Assembly: GCA_903844645.1 (NCBI GenBank)
Contig: CAIMUP010000069.1
Location: forward strand, 1-44,647
Direction of reading: 5' to 3'
Length of the DNA stretch: 44,647 bases
Origin: an uncultured Bacteroidota bacterium
GTDB taxonomy: Bacteria > Bacteroidota > Bacteroidia > AKYH767-A > JABDAW01
Shown here: positions 25,700 to 34,562 of the stretch, one piece after another
Numbering within the stretch: the stretch's first letter is position 1
How the letters are laid out: each line of letters opens with the position of its first letter
The notes under the pieces: generated by a model
Told to the model about the DNA's origin: nothing
What the model saw: the letters and a program-made list of their open reading frames with translations, nothing else
Database searches by the model: none
Made by a program: the position numbers and the translations under genes

Positions 25700-25981
25700 T
25701 ACAATAAAAGGGATGCTATGATGAATGAAACCTTCGATACAAACAGCCTATTACATCCGTATTTTCTAATTTAAATTTGTTACAATTAAAATCGGACCAT
25801 GTAAAATCAGGAACTATTTTAACACCAATTTACCTCGCTCATTTTTTATTTCTTTGTTTCTCATTTAATGCCATTTTTATGCCCCGTTTCCCCTGAATCT
25901 ACCCATTTTATACCTGTTTCGACACTCTGCTATGTATCTAAAGTGCTGATTTGTATAAGTAAAACACGACATAGAGGATTT
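25700..25981. other. A/T-rich spacer, no gene seen
   Basis: No ORF of note, no T-tailed hairpin and no promoter box beyond the one at 25692. The last part (about 25934-25981) may contain decayed 21-bp units (GTATCTAAAGTG), in keeping with the array that follows. Confidence 0.5.
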
Positions 25982-26107
25982 AGTAACTAAATGGTCGCAA
26001 TAAGTATCTAAATGGTCGCAGTTAGATACAAAATGCTTGCAACGAGATATAAATAGCTTGCAGTCGGAACCATTTTGCTCATAGTCAGATAAATTTAGCA
26101 TATTTAC
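25982..26107. repeat. 21-bp tandem array, 4 clear and 2 decayed units
   Basis: Units at 25982, 26003, 26024 and 26045 follow AG(T/A)(A/T)AC or AGTATC, then TAAATGGTCGCA or AAAATGCTTGCA. Two weaker units follow to 26107 (both keep a TTTTGC or TTAGC core). TATCTAA (26006-26012) and TTAGATA form an inverted pair 10 bases apart. It lies between the mannosyltransferase promoter and the end of the BNR gene. Confidence 0.85.
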
Positions 26108-26245
26108 AAGAGCATTTTTATCCTTTATAAATCAAAAAAAAGGGGATTAACTTGCCCAAAGTTCGGCACTTTGATTAAGTTAATTTCAGACAAAATGGTT
26201 ATTAATAAAAGAGGTTGGGAGAAGCAACAAAAATTAGTTCGGAAA

Positions 26246-29200
26246 TTAATCTATCCCCTGATTATTACTAAAAAGAGGAAAGAAAAAATTGACATGATTC
26301 GGAGTGCTCGCATTGGTATTTTTCTGTTTATCGTAGTCCTCTTGAGAAAGAATATGCAGTTGCGAAATCTTTGATTTAACAAGTTGCGAATTGATTTTAT
26401 TAAGATCATTTTTCCAGATACCATCAGCAATTTCCTGTTGTTTTTTGAGTTCATAATCGAGACCTTTAATCCTATCCAATTGAGAGTCGGTAGGTCGCCC
26501 ATCATAGCCAACAACAGACCAGTAAAGTTCACTTAGTTTCTCCCTGATACGTTCTTCTCCAGTGATAGATTGACCTTCTTTCGTAGCAATTAATTCCTTT
26601 TTTATCTTCTCTATTTTAGCTGAATAATCTTGCAATGATTTCTTGAGAGAAGCATCGTTGGTAGTCTTAATAATCAGCCTCACACTGTCCAACGTATTCG
26701 ATAATTGCTGATTGAAGAAAGCAAGTTCTTCGGTCATGTCATAGACATCTTTGACTGATTTTTGATGCATGGCTATATCATCATCAGTATGCTGCGTAAG
26801 AGGATCTTTTATCAAGGTCATTGTACCGGTATAGGTCTTATCTCCTTTAGTTAGTTTAATAGTATAAGTTCCAGGCTCAACAAGGGGTCCGAAAAAGCCG
26901 GAACCATCTATCCGAACTCCCCTCGCAACGCGGGGTGGCTTCATCCTCATGCTCCATGTAATCCTGTTGATACCCTTTCGTTTAGTTGATGGAACAGTAC
27001 CCAATGAAACACCGTTTTTATCGAAGATTTCGACTTTTAATTCACCGGTAGTAACACGGTCTTTGAGGTAATAAATTATAGGACATTCTTCTGTAGAATT
27101 AGGTCCCACAAAACCACCTGCACTTGGAAACGCACCACCCCAATGTCCACCAGTAACAGGAGTAGGACACGTGGTTAGAATAGTAACATCGGCATTAAGA
27201 ACTTCGGGAGTCAATTGTCGCAACAGAGATATATCATCAACGATCATAACACCACGCCCATGTGTAGCAAGAACAAGGTCATTAGTCTTCGGTGAAATCT
27301 GAATATCACGAACACCTACGGGAGGTATCTTGGCATTCATGTTAGCCCAGTTTTCTCCACCATTAATGGAAACATATAATCCGAATTCCGTACCCAAAAA
27401 CAACAGTTGGGGATTGATTAAATCCTCTTTTATTATATGAGCATAGCCGGCATGAAGATCCACAGTATTCATTAGACTCCATGTCTTGCCTTGATCACTG
27501 GATTTCATGCAATAAGTATTCATATCGCCGTAATAATGATTATCAAAAGTAGCATAGACAACATCCTTGTTATACTTACTCGGCTCTATGCTGCTAACCC
27601 ATGTCTGTGCAGGGATTCCTTTGATGTTTGTATTGATTTTTTTCCAGGTCTTTCCATTGTCTAAAGTGAGTTGCAAATTACCATCGTCGGTTCCTGCATA
27701 AATCATATTTTCATCGAAAGGAGATTCAGCAACAGTGAAGATAGTGCAATGATTTTCGGCAGAAGAATTATCAGTAGTAACGCCACCGCTTTCCTCTTGC
27801 TTTTGTTTGAGCGAATCATTGGTGGTAAGATCAGGAGAAATGCGATTCCATGTCCTGCCTTGATTGGAAGACTGATAAAGATATTGAGCACCCATATAAA
27901 GCTTCTTAGAAGGTGAAACATATAAAGGAGTATTCCAATTAAACCGCAGCTTCGGCTCACCCTTTAAGGGCTGTGGTTGAATATCTTGATACTCGTTTAA
28001 CTTCCTATTGCCGCGGGATGCGTGACCTCCCTGGTATTCTGAATAAACTATGTTATTGTCATTCGGATCAGGGCAAGCCCAGAAGCCGTCTCCACCGCCA
28101 ATGTTATGCCAATCACCGTTCTTAATCCCGCCAATACTCTGCGATGCAGCAACCCATGAGCCATTATCCTGAAGCCCTCCGTAAACATTATAAGGACTCG
28201 CATTATCAAGAGCAACATGATAAAACATAGACACAGGAATATTGTTTAAGAACAACCAATTATTACCTTTATCCATAGACATATAAATCCCTCCATCAGT
28301 TCCCAACATGAGATGAGAAGGGTTGTTCGGATCAATCCAGAAAGCATGATGGTCGCTGTGAATCCAGCCACCTTCCTGCGAAGCTTCTTTGAAAGAACGA
28401 CCGCCATCTTCACTAATAGAAAGCGACCACGCAGGACGATAAACACGCATCGGATTGGTTGGATCAACAGCTATAACACTGAAGTAAAATGGACGACCTT
28501 CCACATTGTTATTACTGCCTTGTTCTGTCCAACTATCACCGCCATTAGTAGATAGATAAAGACTCGTTTTCTTTGCTTCAACAATAGCAAAAAGATTATC
28601 AGGCTGACTCGGTGCAAGTGCCAATGCTACACGCCCAAAGTCCGTTGTTGGCAAGCCATTCGATAACTTCTTCCAAGTTTTTCCTCCATCAATACTTTTA
28701 TAAACAGCACTACCTTTTCCTCCCGAAGAAAATGAATAAGGTGTACGGCGAAACTCCCAAGAACTAGCGTAAATTATACTTGGATTATTCGGATTAATCA
28801 GCACCTCTGCAACACCAGTTTTTTCATCTACATAAAGAATCTTTTCCCAAGTCTTTCCGCCATCGGTTGTCTTGTATAATCCACGATTCTTGGAGTTACT
28901 CCAAAGCGGTCCTGGAACTGCAACATAAACCTCATCGCTGTTCTTAGGATTAATAGCAATACGACTAATATGTTCAGAAGAATCCAAACCAACCTTCTCC
29001 CAATTATCCCCGCCATCAGTGGATTTGAAGAGACCAGTTCCAATGCTGACACTGTTCCGCATGTTTGATTCACCGGTTCCACACCAAATGGTTTCAGGAC
29101 TATTCTGATCAACAGTTAATGCCCCGATACTCTGACAATATTTATCAAAAATCGGTTTAAACAAAGTGCCACCTGTAGTACTCTTCCAGATGCCTCCGCC

Positions 29201-29401
29201 AGCAGTCCCGACATACATGATTCGTGGATCTTTATTGTTAGCATCAATAGCGGTGATTCGCCCGCCCATCACGGCAGGACCGATGCTTCGAGCTTCCATC
29301 ATACCAAGCGTTCCGCTGGTAATTTTAGGAGTCGTCTGCGCGAAAACTCCATTAGCGATAATAAAAATTATCAAACTAAAAGACAAGATAAATTTCTTCA
29401 T
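26246..29401 (-). CDS. Large secreted BNR/sortilin-type beta-propeller protein
   Basis: 1051 residues with a signal peptide (FILSFSLIIFIIANGVFAQ). About ten Asp-box/BNR motifs are visible, such as STDGGDNWEKV, TTDGGKTWEKI, SIDGGKTWKKL, STNGGDSWTEQ and SSDQGKTWSLM, giving a double beta-propeller like the VPS10/sortilin or xyloglucanase fold. Annotation pipelines often call these glycosyl hydrolases, but the acidic catalytic pair cannot be confirmed here. After about residue 740 come an all-beta domain (KVEIFDKNGVSLGTVPS) and a helical C-terminal region (EELAFFNQQLSNTLDSVR). The LolA-like gene ends 48 bases upstream, suggesting co-transcription. Confidence 0.88.
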   Translation of the reverse strand: MKKFILSFSLIIFIIANGVFAQTTPKITSGTLGMMEARSIGPAVMGGRITAIDANNKDPRIMYVGTAGGGIWKSTTGGTLFKPIFDKYCQSIGALTVDQNSPETIWCGTGESNMRNSVSIGTGLFKSTDGGDNWEKVGLDSSEHISRIAINPKNSDEVYVAVPGPLWSNSKNRGLYKTTDGGKTWEKILYVDEKTGVAEVLINPNNPSIIYASSWEFRRTPYSFSSGGKGSAVYKSIDGGKTWKKLSNGLPTTDFGRVALALAPSQPDNLFAIVEAKKTSLYLSTNGGDSWTEQGSNNNVEGRPFYFSVIAVDPTNPMRVYRPAWSLSISEDGGRSFKEASQEGGWIHSDHHAFWIDPNNPSHLMLGTDGGIYMSMDKGNNWLFLNNIPVSMFYHVALDNASPYNVYGGLQDNGSWVAASQSIGGIKNGDWHNIGGGDGFWACPDPNDNNIVYSEYQGGHASRGNRKLNEYQDIQPQPLKGEPKLRFNWNTPLYVSPSKKLYMGAQYLYQSSNQGRTWNRISPDLTTNDSLKQKQEESGGVTTDNSSAENHCTIFTVAESPFDENMIYAGTDDGNLQLTLDNGKTWKKINTNIKGIPAQTWVSSIEPSKYNKDVVYATFDNHYYGDMNTYCMKSSDQGKTWSLMNTVDLHAGYAHIIKEDLINPQLLFLGTEFGLYVSINGGENWANMNAKIPPVGVRDIQISPKTNDLVLATHGRGVMIVDDISLLRQLTPEVLNADVTILTTCPTPVTGGHWGGAFPSAGGFVGPNSTEECPIIYYLKDRVTTGELKVEIFDKNGVSLGTVPSTKRKGINRITWSMRMKPPRVARGVRIDGSGFFGPLVEPGTYTIKLTKGDKTYTGTMTLIKDPLTQHTDDDIAMHQKSVKDVYDMTEELAFFNQQLSNTLDSVRLIIKTTNDASLKKSLQDYSAKIEKIKKELIATKEGQSITGEERIREKLSELYWSVVGYDGRPTDSQLDRIKGLDYELKKQQEIADGIWKNDLNKINSQLVKSKISQLHILSQEDYDKQKNTNASTPNHVNFFFPLFSNNQGID

Positions 29402-29449
29402 AGTTAATATGATTTAATTAAGATTAAAGAAAGTTTTATTTAGAGTTGC

Positions 29450-30214
29450 TTATTTCTTATCGCCACCCGCAGGCGTTGTGGCGGCAGTGGTTGCAGGCAT
29501 CTTGAAGATACTATTTTCTATCTTCGGATTCACTTCTATCGTATCAAAAGTAACGGCTTGCCCTTGTGCGGCACCGGCTTCGCGTTCGTCCATCGTGTAG
29601 GCAAACATGATTCCATCTACCTTTTTATAATTCGATAAAAGGACATCGCTGGATACTTCTTTTTCTTTCATCTTGTGCTTGCTAGTAACCTTCAAAGGCA
29701 TGTAGCTGCTGGCATCCAGGAACCATGTCTCGACATCGCCATTCTTTTTTGTGAGCTTAAGTTTAAAGGTTTCGGTGCCTTCCATGTCGTCTTTTCCGAG
29801 AAGAACAACGGTGCTGCCTTTGGCTTTGTAATTAAACAATCCGCCTTGAATATCCATCTGGGTACTCATCTGTTGGATGGTTTCTTTGTCCATTCTTTCG
29901 GCATCTTTTTTGCCGCCAAATGGCATTACATACCAGCCGCTATCGCCGTCAATACACTGAATCATGGTCATTCCCTGCATCTCCATCTCGAGGCGAAATC
30001 CTTTATCATTAAGGATATACATGGTCATCGGAGCCTTCATATTCGGACCAATATCCACCATAGCTTTCATCTTAATGGATTTAAGATTAGCAATTTTTTC
30101 TTTGCCACCCCGAGCGTCAATGGCTTTGTTAATAACATCATCTGCCGTTTGTGCGAATGAAATGGAAACACCCATCAGGAGGGCTACTACGGTAATTTTA
30201 ATTTTCTTTATCAT
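29450..30214 (-). CDS. LolA-fold exported protein (outer-membrane lipoprotein-sorting-like)
   Basis: 254 residues. A signal peptide (ITVVALLMGVSISFAQT) precedes a single domain with the LolA/LolB-like half-barrel pattern: VINKAIDARGGKEKIANLKSI, then strands such as FRLEMEMQGMTMIQCIDG, a WFLDASSYMPLKVTSKHK strand and VDGIMFAYTMDE. Bacteroidota encode many such proteins besides LolA; most are uncharacterised. The C terminus is low-complexity Ala/Thr/Pro. It is probably co-transcribed with the BNR protein gene. Confidence 0.83.
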   Translation of the reverse strand: MIKKIKITVVALLMGVSISFAQTADDVINKAIDARGGKEKIANLKSIKMKAMVDIGPNMKAPMTMYILNDKGFRLEMEMQGMTMIQCIDGDSGWYVMPFGGKKDAERMDKETIQQMSTQMDIQGGLFNYKAKGSTVVLLGKDDMEGTETFKLKLTKKNGDVETWFLDASSYMPLKVTSKHKMKEKEVSSDVLLSNYKKVDGIMFAYTMDEREAGAAQGQAVTFDTIEVNPKIENSIFKMPATTAATTPAGGDKK

Positions 30215-30252
30215 GTTAATTTTTGGTTAGTTTGTATAATTATTTAGAGCGA

Positions 30253-30260
30253 CAAAATTA
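30253..30260 (-). promoter_or_regulatory. -7 promoter box TAATTTTG for the LolA-like gene
   Basis: Exact match on the minus strand, 39 bases before the ATG at 30214. Confidence 0.55.
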
Positions 30261-30364
30261 GCAAGAATATTTGTAATCAGAATCCTTTTATCAATTATTT
30301 AACAGGAATTAACTTAAATGCGAATTCCGACACTGGTAATTTCCTTGATACCGAGACCTCTTGA

Positions 30365-30637
30365 AGCGTCAGGTGACCTCATCGGGTGTTTGAGAGACCT
30401 CATCGAGTGTTTGAGAGACCTCATCAAGTGTTTGAGAGACCTCATCGAGTGTTTGAGAGACCTCATCGACACTTTGAGAGACCTCATCGAGTGTTTGAGA
30501 GACCTCATCGAGTGTTTGAGAGACCTCATCGGGTGTTTGAGAGACCTCATCAAGTGTTTGAGAGACCTCATCGAGTGTTTGAGAGACCTCATCGAGTGTT
30601 TGAGAGACCTCATCGAGTGTTTGAGAGACCTCATCGA
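30365..30637. repeat. 21-bp tandem array, 13 units
   Basis: The first, partial unit is at 30365; twelve near-identical units run from 30386 to 30637. The invariant core is TTTGAGAGACCTCATC and almost all variation is in one triplet after it (GAG, AAG, GGG or GAC). TGAG and CTCA form a dyad around AGAC. Both strands stay open across the array, giving false ORFs of over 100 codons. It sits in the divergent gap between the LolA-like gene and the epimerase gene. Confidence 0.97.
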
Positions 30638-30757
30638 CTACTATTGCCTATTTTAAGACTGAATGATAAGAAAACAGGTGATAGTATCGAAATCATCAAA
30701 AACAACCGTATTCCTTCCATTATTACCTCGCCACAGAATGCCAAACAAGCCAAATAA

Positions 30758-30961
30758 ATTAAAATACCACTTCATAACTACCCCCATTATTTGGCTAAAA
30801 ATCGTGTTTTGGAGGGAAACTCCTATCGAATTTTGAAATTTACGAATGCTAAGGGAGAAGAATTGGAGGTGTTTTTCTTTAAAAAAGATGGTCGGGATGC
30901 CTGTTTTCAAGTGAGTAGCTTCTACAGATTTTACATTGTTACCATAAGTTTCGCTAATTAA
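30758..30961 (+). pseudogene. Possible gene remnant
   Basis: An open stretch of 67 codons with no ATG at its head ends at TAA (30959-30961). Its sequence is protein-like (EGNSYRILKFTNAKGEELEVFFFKKDGRD, shown in part as RILKFTNAKGEELEVFFFKK). The preceding stop at 30755-30757 and the nearby array suggest the 5' part was lost. I do not recognise the family. An overlapping minus ORF (30653-30967) looks less coding. Confidence 0.35.
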
Positions 30962-30999
30962 TATCATCTTGTATTATTCCTGAATAGCTTTTAAAAAGA

Positions 31000-31007
31000 T
31001 AGTTTTG
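31000..31007 (+). promoter_or_regulatory. -7 promoter box TAGTTTTG for the epimerase gene
   Basis: Exact match, 21 bases before the ATG at 31029. Confidence 0.6.
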
Positions 31008-31028
31008 CAGGCTTAATTTGGAATAATA

Positions 31029-32051
31029 ATGATATTAATAACGGGCGGCACGGGGATTTTAGGATCGAGGCTTTTATTCGATTTGGTAAAGAATGGCGAA
31101 CCTATTCGAGCCATTTCCCGATCCACAAACCATGCTATTGTCGAAAAAACTTTTAAAATCTACGCCCCCGACAATTACAAAAAGTTGCTTGATACCATCG
31201 AATGGGTGCATGGCGATATTACCGATTTGGTTTCGTTGGAGGGCGCAATGGACGGCATTACGAAGGTATATCATTGCGCAGGATTTGTTTCGTTTCATCC
31301 TTCGGATTATAATAAGATGATGAAAATAAATGTCGAAGGCACCGAAAATATGGTGAATATTTGTTTGGAAAAAGGTGTTGAGAAATTTGTTCATGTCAGC
31401 TCCATCGCCGCCATCGGAAGGCTGAAACAAGGCGAATTAATTTCCGAAGAAACCCATTGGAAAACATCGGCTGCCAACACCGGATATGCCATCAGTAAGT
31501 ACGGTGCCGAGCGTGAGGTTTGGCGTGGAACAGCCGAAGGATTGAATGCCGTCATCGTCAATCCTGGAGTCATCATCGCACCCGGCAATTGGAATGATAA
31601 TACACCCGCAATGTTCAACCTGGTATGGCGCGGATTGCCCGTATTTACCGAAGGTGTGAATGCTTTTGTGGATGCCCGCGATGTGAGCAAAGCAATGATT
31701 GAATTAATGGAAAGCAGCATCCATAGCGAACGATTTATCCTTACATCAGAGAATGTTTCTTTCAAAGATTTCTTTGCCCACATTGCCGATGGATTGCATA
31801 AGCCCCAAGCAAGGATAAGGGTCGGAAAAACCTTGTCGAACATCGGCTGGAGATTGCTTGCGATGAAAGGGTTCTTCACCAATTCAAGACCTGCCATTAC
31901 CAAAGAAACCGCCATGGCTTCGGTGAGTAAATATTACTATTCCAATGCAAAAATCAAGAAAGCTATCGGCATTGAATTCATCCCGATGAAGCAAAGCATA
32001 AAAGATGTTTGCAAGGTCTTTTTGAAGGAACATAATGAAGGTAATTCATGA
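31029..32051 (+). CDS. NAD-dependent epimerase/dehydratase (extended SDR, 3-beta-HSD-like)
   Basis: 340 residues. The N-terminal Rossmann motif GGTGILG (residues 6-12) binds NAD(P). VHGDITD is the adenine-ribose strand, YHCAGFVSF matches the NAG-type motif, and the catalytic set is Ser124/125 in HVSSIAAIG with Tyr153 and Lys157 in GYAISKYGAE. VNPGVIIAPG follows as in sugar epimerases and dihydroflavonol reductase-like SDRs. The substrate cannot be assigned. Monocistronic, with the sensor kinase 90 bases downstream. Confidence 0.9.
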   Translation: MILITGGTGILGSRLLFDLVKNGEPIRAISRSTNHAIVEKTFKIYAPDNYKKLLDTIEWVHGDITDLVSLEGAMDGITKVYHCAGFVSFHPSDYNKMMKINVEGTENMVNICLEKGVEKFVHVSSIAAIGRLKQGELISEETHWKTSAANTGYAISKYGAEREVWRGTAEGLNAVIVNPGVIIAPGNWNDNTPAMFNLVWRGLPVFTEGVNAFVDARDVSKAMIELMESSIHSERFILTSENVSFKDFFAHIADGLHKPQARIRVGKTLSNIGWRLLAMKGFFTNSRPAITKETAMASVSKYYYSNAKIKKAIGIEFIPMKQSIKDVCKVFLKEHNEGNS

Positions 32052-32141
32052 ATCTCAAGGATGATGAATTCTCATGTCGCAATAAAATACTAATTTTATC
32101 CCTTTGGAATTAATAAAAACCCCGAGCAGCAGCAGTACGAA

Positions 32142-33299
32142 ATGAATATTTACAGACGGAAACAAATTTGGAAAACCATCTTGCTTTGCACAGCCCTGAT
32201 TATTGGCAGTGCATCGCTTTGGTACACTAATAAATTAGTAAGGAAATTGAGCACAGAAGAGAAGAAACGCGTGGAACTTTGGGCGAAGGCAACACAGCAA
32301 TTAGCTAACATTAATGACATAGGAACAGACTTTAGTTTCCTATCCGATGTCATACAAAATAATACTACGATACCAGTTATTCTCGCTGACGAAAAAGACA
32401 AGATCACCAGCTTCAGAAACCTTGATACCATTCAGGCAAACAAGCCCGGTTATCTGGAAGATCAGTTGAAGGTCATGAAGTCACATAATCATCCCATCGA
32501 GATTGATTTAGGTAAAGGAAAGAAGAATTATATTTACTACAACGACTCCATTTTATTGATCCAATTGAAGTATTATCCCTTCTTTCAATTGGGGGTAATT
32601 GCCTTGTTTATTTTGGTTTCTTATTTAGCTTTTAATTCTTCTCGAAAGGCGGAACAAAATCAGGTATGGATAGGCATGTCGAAGGAAACGGCGCATCAGT
32701 TGGGTACTCCGATTTCATCCTTGTTGGCTTGGTTGGAGTTGATGAAGATGCGAGGAATGGATAAAGAAATGATCACTGAAATTGAAAAGGATGTTTCGAG
32801 ATTAGAGACTATTACCGATCGTTTCTCGAAGGTCGGGTCGGCACCTGCATTGCAAAAAGAAAATTTGAATGATGTAGTGAAACATATCTTGGATTATATC
32901 AAAAGCCGGTCTTCAGAGAAGGTTAGTTTTTATATTTCATCGCCGCAGAAGGATGCTATCTATGCTGATATTAATGTTCCTCTTTTCGAGTGGGTGCTGG
33001 AGAATTTATTAAAAAATGCCGTGGATGCGATGAATGGTTCAGGCAACATTACTATTACTTTGCAAGACCAACAGCAGTTTGTTTACGTAGATGTTGCCGA
33101 TACCGGAAAAGGAATTACTAAAGGTAAGTTCAAAACCATCTTCAAGCCGGGATATACGACCAAGAATCGAGGTTGGGGATTAGGATTATCGTTAGCAAAA
33201 AGAATTGTGGAGGAATACCACGACGGGCAAATCTTTGTCAAATCATCCGACATTAACAAAGGAACGACCTTCAGGATTGTATTAAAGAAATTGGTGTAA
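32142..33299 (+). CDS. Orphan sensor histidine kinase
   Basis: 385 residues. Span 1 (about 12-28) and span 2 (about 147-166) bracket a ~115-residue periplasmic sensor domain with no recognised fold. There is no HAMP domain. The phosphorylation region reads SKETAHQLGTPISS with His185; this variant H-box, with Q-L-G-T-P in place of E-I-R-T-P, is common in Bacteroidota kinases. ATP binding shows the N-box ENLLKNAVDAM (287-297), DTGKGI (320-325) and GWGLGLSLAKRI. No response regulator lies nearby, so its partner must be elsewhere. A strong hairpin follows. Confidence 0.92.
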   Translation: MNIYRRKQIWKTILLCTALIIGSASLWYTNKLVRKLSTEEKKRVELWAKATQQLANINDIGTDFSFLSDVIQNNTTIPVILADEKDKITSFRNLDTIQANKPGYLEDQLKVMKSHNHPIEIDLGKGKKNYIYYNDSILLIQLKYYPFFQLGVIALFILVSYLAFNSSRKAEQNQVWIGMSKETAHQLGTPISSLLAWLELMKMRGMDKEMITEIEKDVSRLETITDRFSKVGSAPALQKENLNDVVKHILDYIKSRSSEKVSFYISSPQKDAIYADINVPLFEWVLENLLKNAVDAMNGSGNITITLQDQQQFVYVDVADTGKGITKGKFKTIFKPGYTTKNRGWGLGLSLAKRIVEEYHDGQIFVKSSDINKGTTFRIVLKKLV

Positions 33300-33305
33300 A
33301 ATAAA

Positions 33306-33340
33306 AGCCACGAATTAAAGATTTAATTCGTGGCTCTTTG
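33306..33340 (+). terminator. Terminator after the sensor kinase gene
   Basis: A perfect 14-bp stem, AGCCACGAATTAAA (33306-33319) with TTTAATTCGTGGCT (33322-33335), followed by CTTTG. The T tail is short. Because the stem is symmetric it could also end transcription of the small minus gene that finishes at 33368. Confidence 0.8.
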
Positions 33341-33367
33341 ACTACCTTTAGTTTATTCTTCGTGGCA

Positions 33368-33481
33368 CTATCGCCCGAAACAAATCAAGGTAAAGATACA
33401 CCCGAGCAGGCAGATGAAATAGAGCAAAGCGACTCCTCCGCTGCCGCGTGTATCGAAATACGTTTCCATGAATTTTGACAT
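33368..33481 (-). CDS. 37-residue predicted membrane microprotein
   Basis: ATG at 33479-33481, stop TAG at 33368-33370. The product has a polar start (MSKFMETYFDTRGSGG) then one hydrophobic span (VALLYFICLLGCIFTLICF) and ends GR. The span is long enough to cross a membrane and contains three cysteines. A perfect -7 box lies 46 bases upstream and the terminator hairpin lies just past the stop, so promoter, ORF and terminator are all present. No family is known to me. Many confirmed bacterial microproteins are single-span membrane peptides of this size. Confidence 0.55.
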   Translation of the reverse strand: MSKFMETYFDTRGSGGVALLYFICLLGCIFTLICFGR

Positions 33482-33526
33482 ACTATTTTTGTTTTAAATT
33501 ATTAATGTACGATTATTATTGCGCGG

Positions 33527-33534
33527 CAAAATTA
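33527..33534 (-). promoter_or_regulatory. -7 promoter box TAATTTTG for the 37-residue gene
   Basis: Exact match on the minus strand, with GCGGCAAAATTAG context like the nadC promoter. Confidence 0.55.
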
Positions 33535-33589
33535 GAAAAATTTTATGAATTATGAATTACCTCTGCACCACGAACTTGCCATGGACGCT

Positions 33590-33612
33590 GGTTGGGATTT
33601 GTAATCCCGACC
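33590..33612. repeat. REP-like hairpin, best copy
   Basis: GGTTGGGATT pairs with AATCCCGACC around TGT: ten pairs including one G-T wobble. Related, more degenerate copies occur at 13730, 13751, 14054, 35482 and 35503. It lies 2 bases before the yihY stop on the minus strand and could also be a 3' processing or termination signal. Confidence 0.7.
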
Positions 33613-33614
33613 CA

Positions 33615-34556
33615 TTATTCAGTAACCGAACTTTTTAATTTTATCTTCTTGGCATTATCAATACTGGCATTTAATTCGAAACCGATAAGCAGAATTACGG
33701 CATTAAAATAAATCCAAAGCAAGATCACAATCAGCGTCCCAATGGAGCCATAAACTTTGTTGTAATTTCCAAAATTATTAACGTAATAAGTAAACAAAAT
33801 AGAGGTCAATAACGAAAGCAAAGTGGCTAAAGTAGAACCCGCTGATACGAATCTCCAATTATTTTTATTCGCAGGACCGAGGTAATAAAGAAATGAAATA
33901 ACGAGGAAGAAAAGTGCACAGATAATGATCCATCTACCGATCTTTATTGAAAACACGATGCTCCGTGTTTTGATCCACCCATGATGTACCATTTCATGCA
34001 GCAAATACTCCGTAAAAACAATCAAAGAAATAGAAATAATAACCATTATCGCAAAGGCAAAAACAAGAATTAAGGAGACAATATATTGCTGCAAAGGCTT
34101 CCGTGTTTCCACGTAATGATGCGATTTATTAAACGCATTGATAAGTGCATTGATGCCATTCGTAGAGAAGTAAATCGAAGCAACAAAACCAATAGATAAC
34201 AAGCCCCCGTGCTGGTGTTTTATAATATCGAAAATGGTGCTGTATGCCAGCTTGTATGCGTTATCTGGTAATAAATCTTTTATCAGTTGTAGTAGCTCAT
34301 CCTGAAAACCTTTGATAGGCAAGTAAGCAATCATCGTGAACAAGAAAATAATCGAAGGAAACAACGCTAAAAAAAAGGTGAACGCCAGAGCCGAAGCACG
34401 AGTAGTGATAGCTCCATTATAAATCCCTTTAAAGAAAAATTTAGTAACGTCAAACAAAGGTAACCCCTCGAATCCAGGCAACCGAATACGCTGCGTCAAC
34501 TTCACAAAAAGTGAAAAGAATTTAAACCGCACCAAGAAATTATAAACCCTACGCAT
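33615..34556 (-). CDS. YihY/virulence factor BrkB family membrane protein
   Basis: 313 residues from the ATG at 34556; a TTG codon before it is less likely the start. Six membrane spans are visible, with family landmarks NGAITTRASALAFTFFLALFPSIIF near residue 50 (shown in part as RASALAFTFFLALFPS), YFSTNGINALINAFN, YYLGPANKNNWRFVSAGS, and a final span with YGSIGTLIVILLWIYFNA. The family was once called RNase BN in error; its real role is unknown. It starts 6 bases after the nadC stop and forms an operon with it. Confidence 0.9.
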   Translation of the reverse strand: MRRVYNFLVRFKFFSLFVKLTQRIRLPGFEGLPLFDVTKFFFKGIYNGAITTRASALAFTFFLALFPSIIFLFTMIAYLPIKGFQDELLQLIKDLLPDNAYKLAYSTIFDIIKHQHGGLLSIGFVASIYFSTNGINALINAFNKSHHYVETRKPLQQYIVSLILVFAFAIMVIISISLIVFTEYLLHEMVHHGWIKTRSIVFSIKIGRWIIICALFFLVISFLYYLGPANKNNWRFVSAGSTLATLLSLLTSILFTYYVNNFGNYNKVYGSIGTLIVILLWIYFNAVILLIGFELNASIDNAKKIKLKSSVTE

Positions 34557-34562
34557 CAAATA

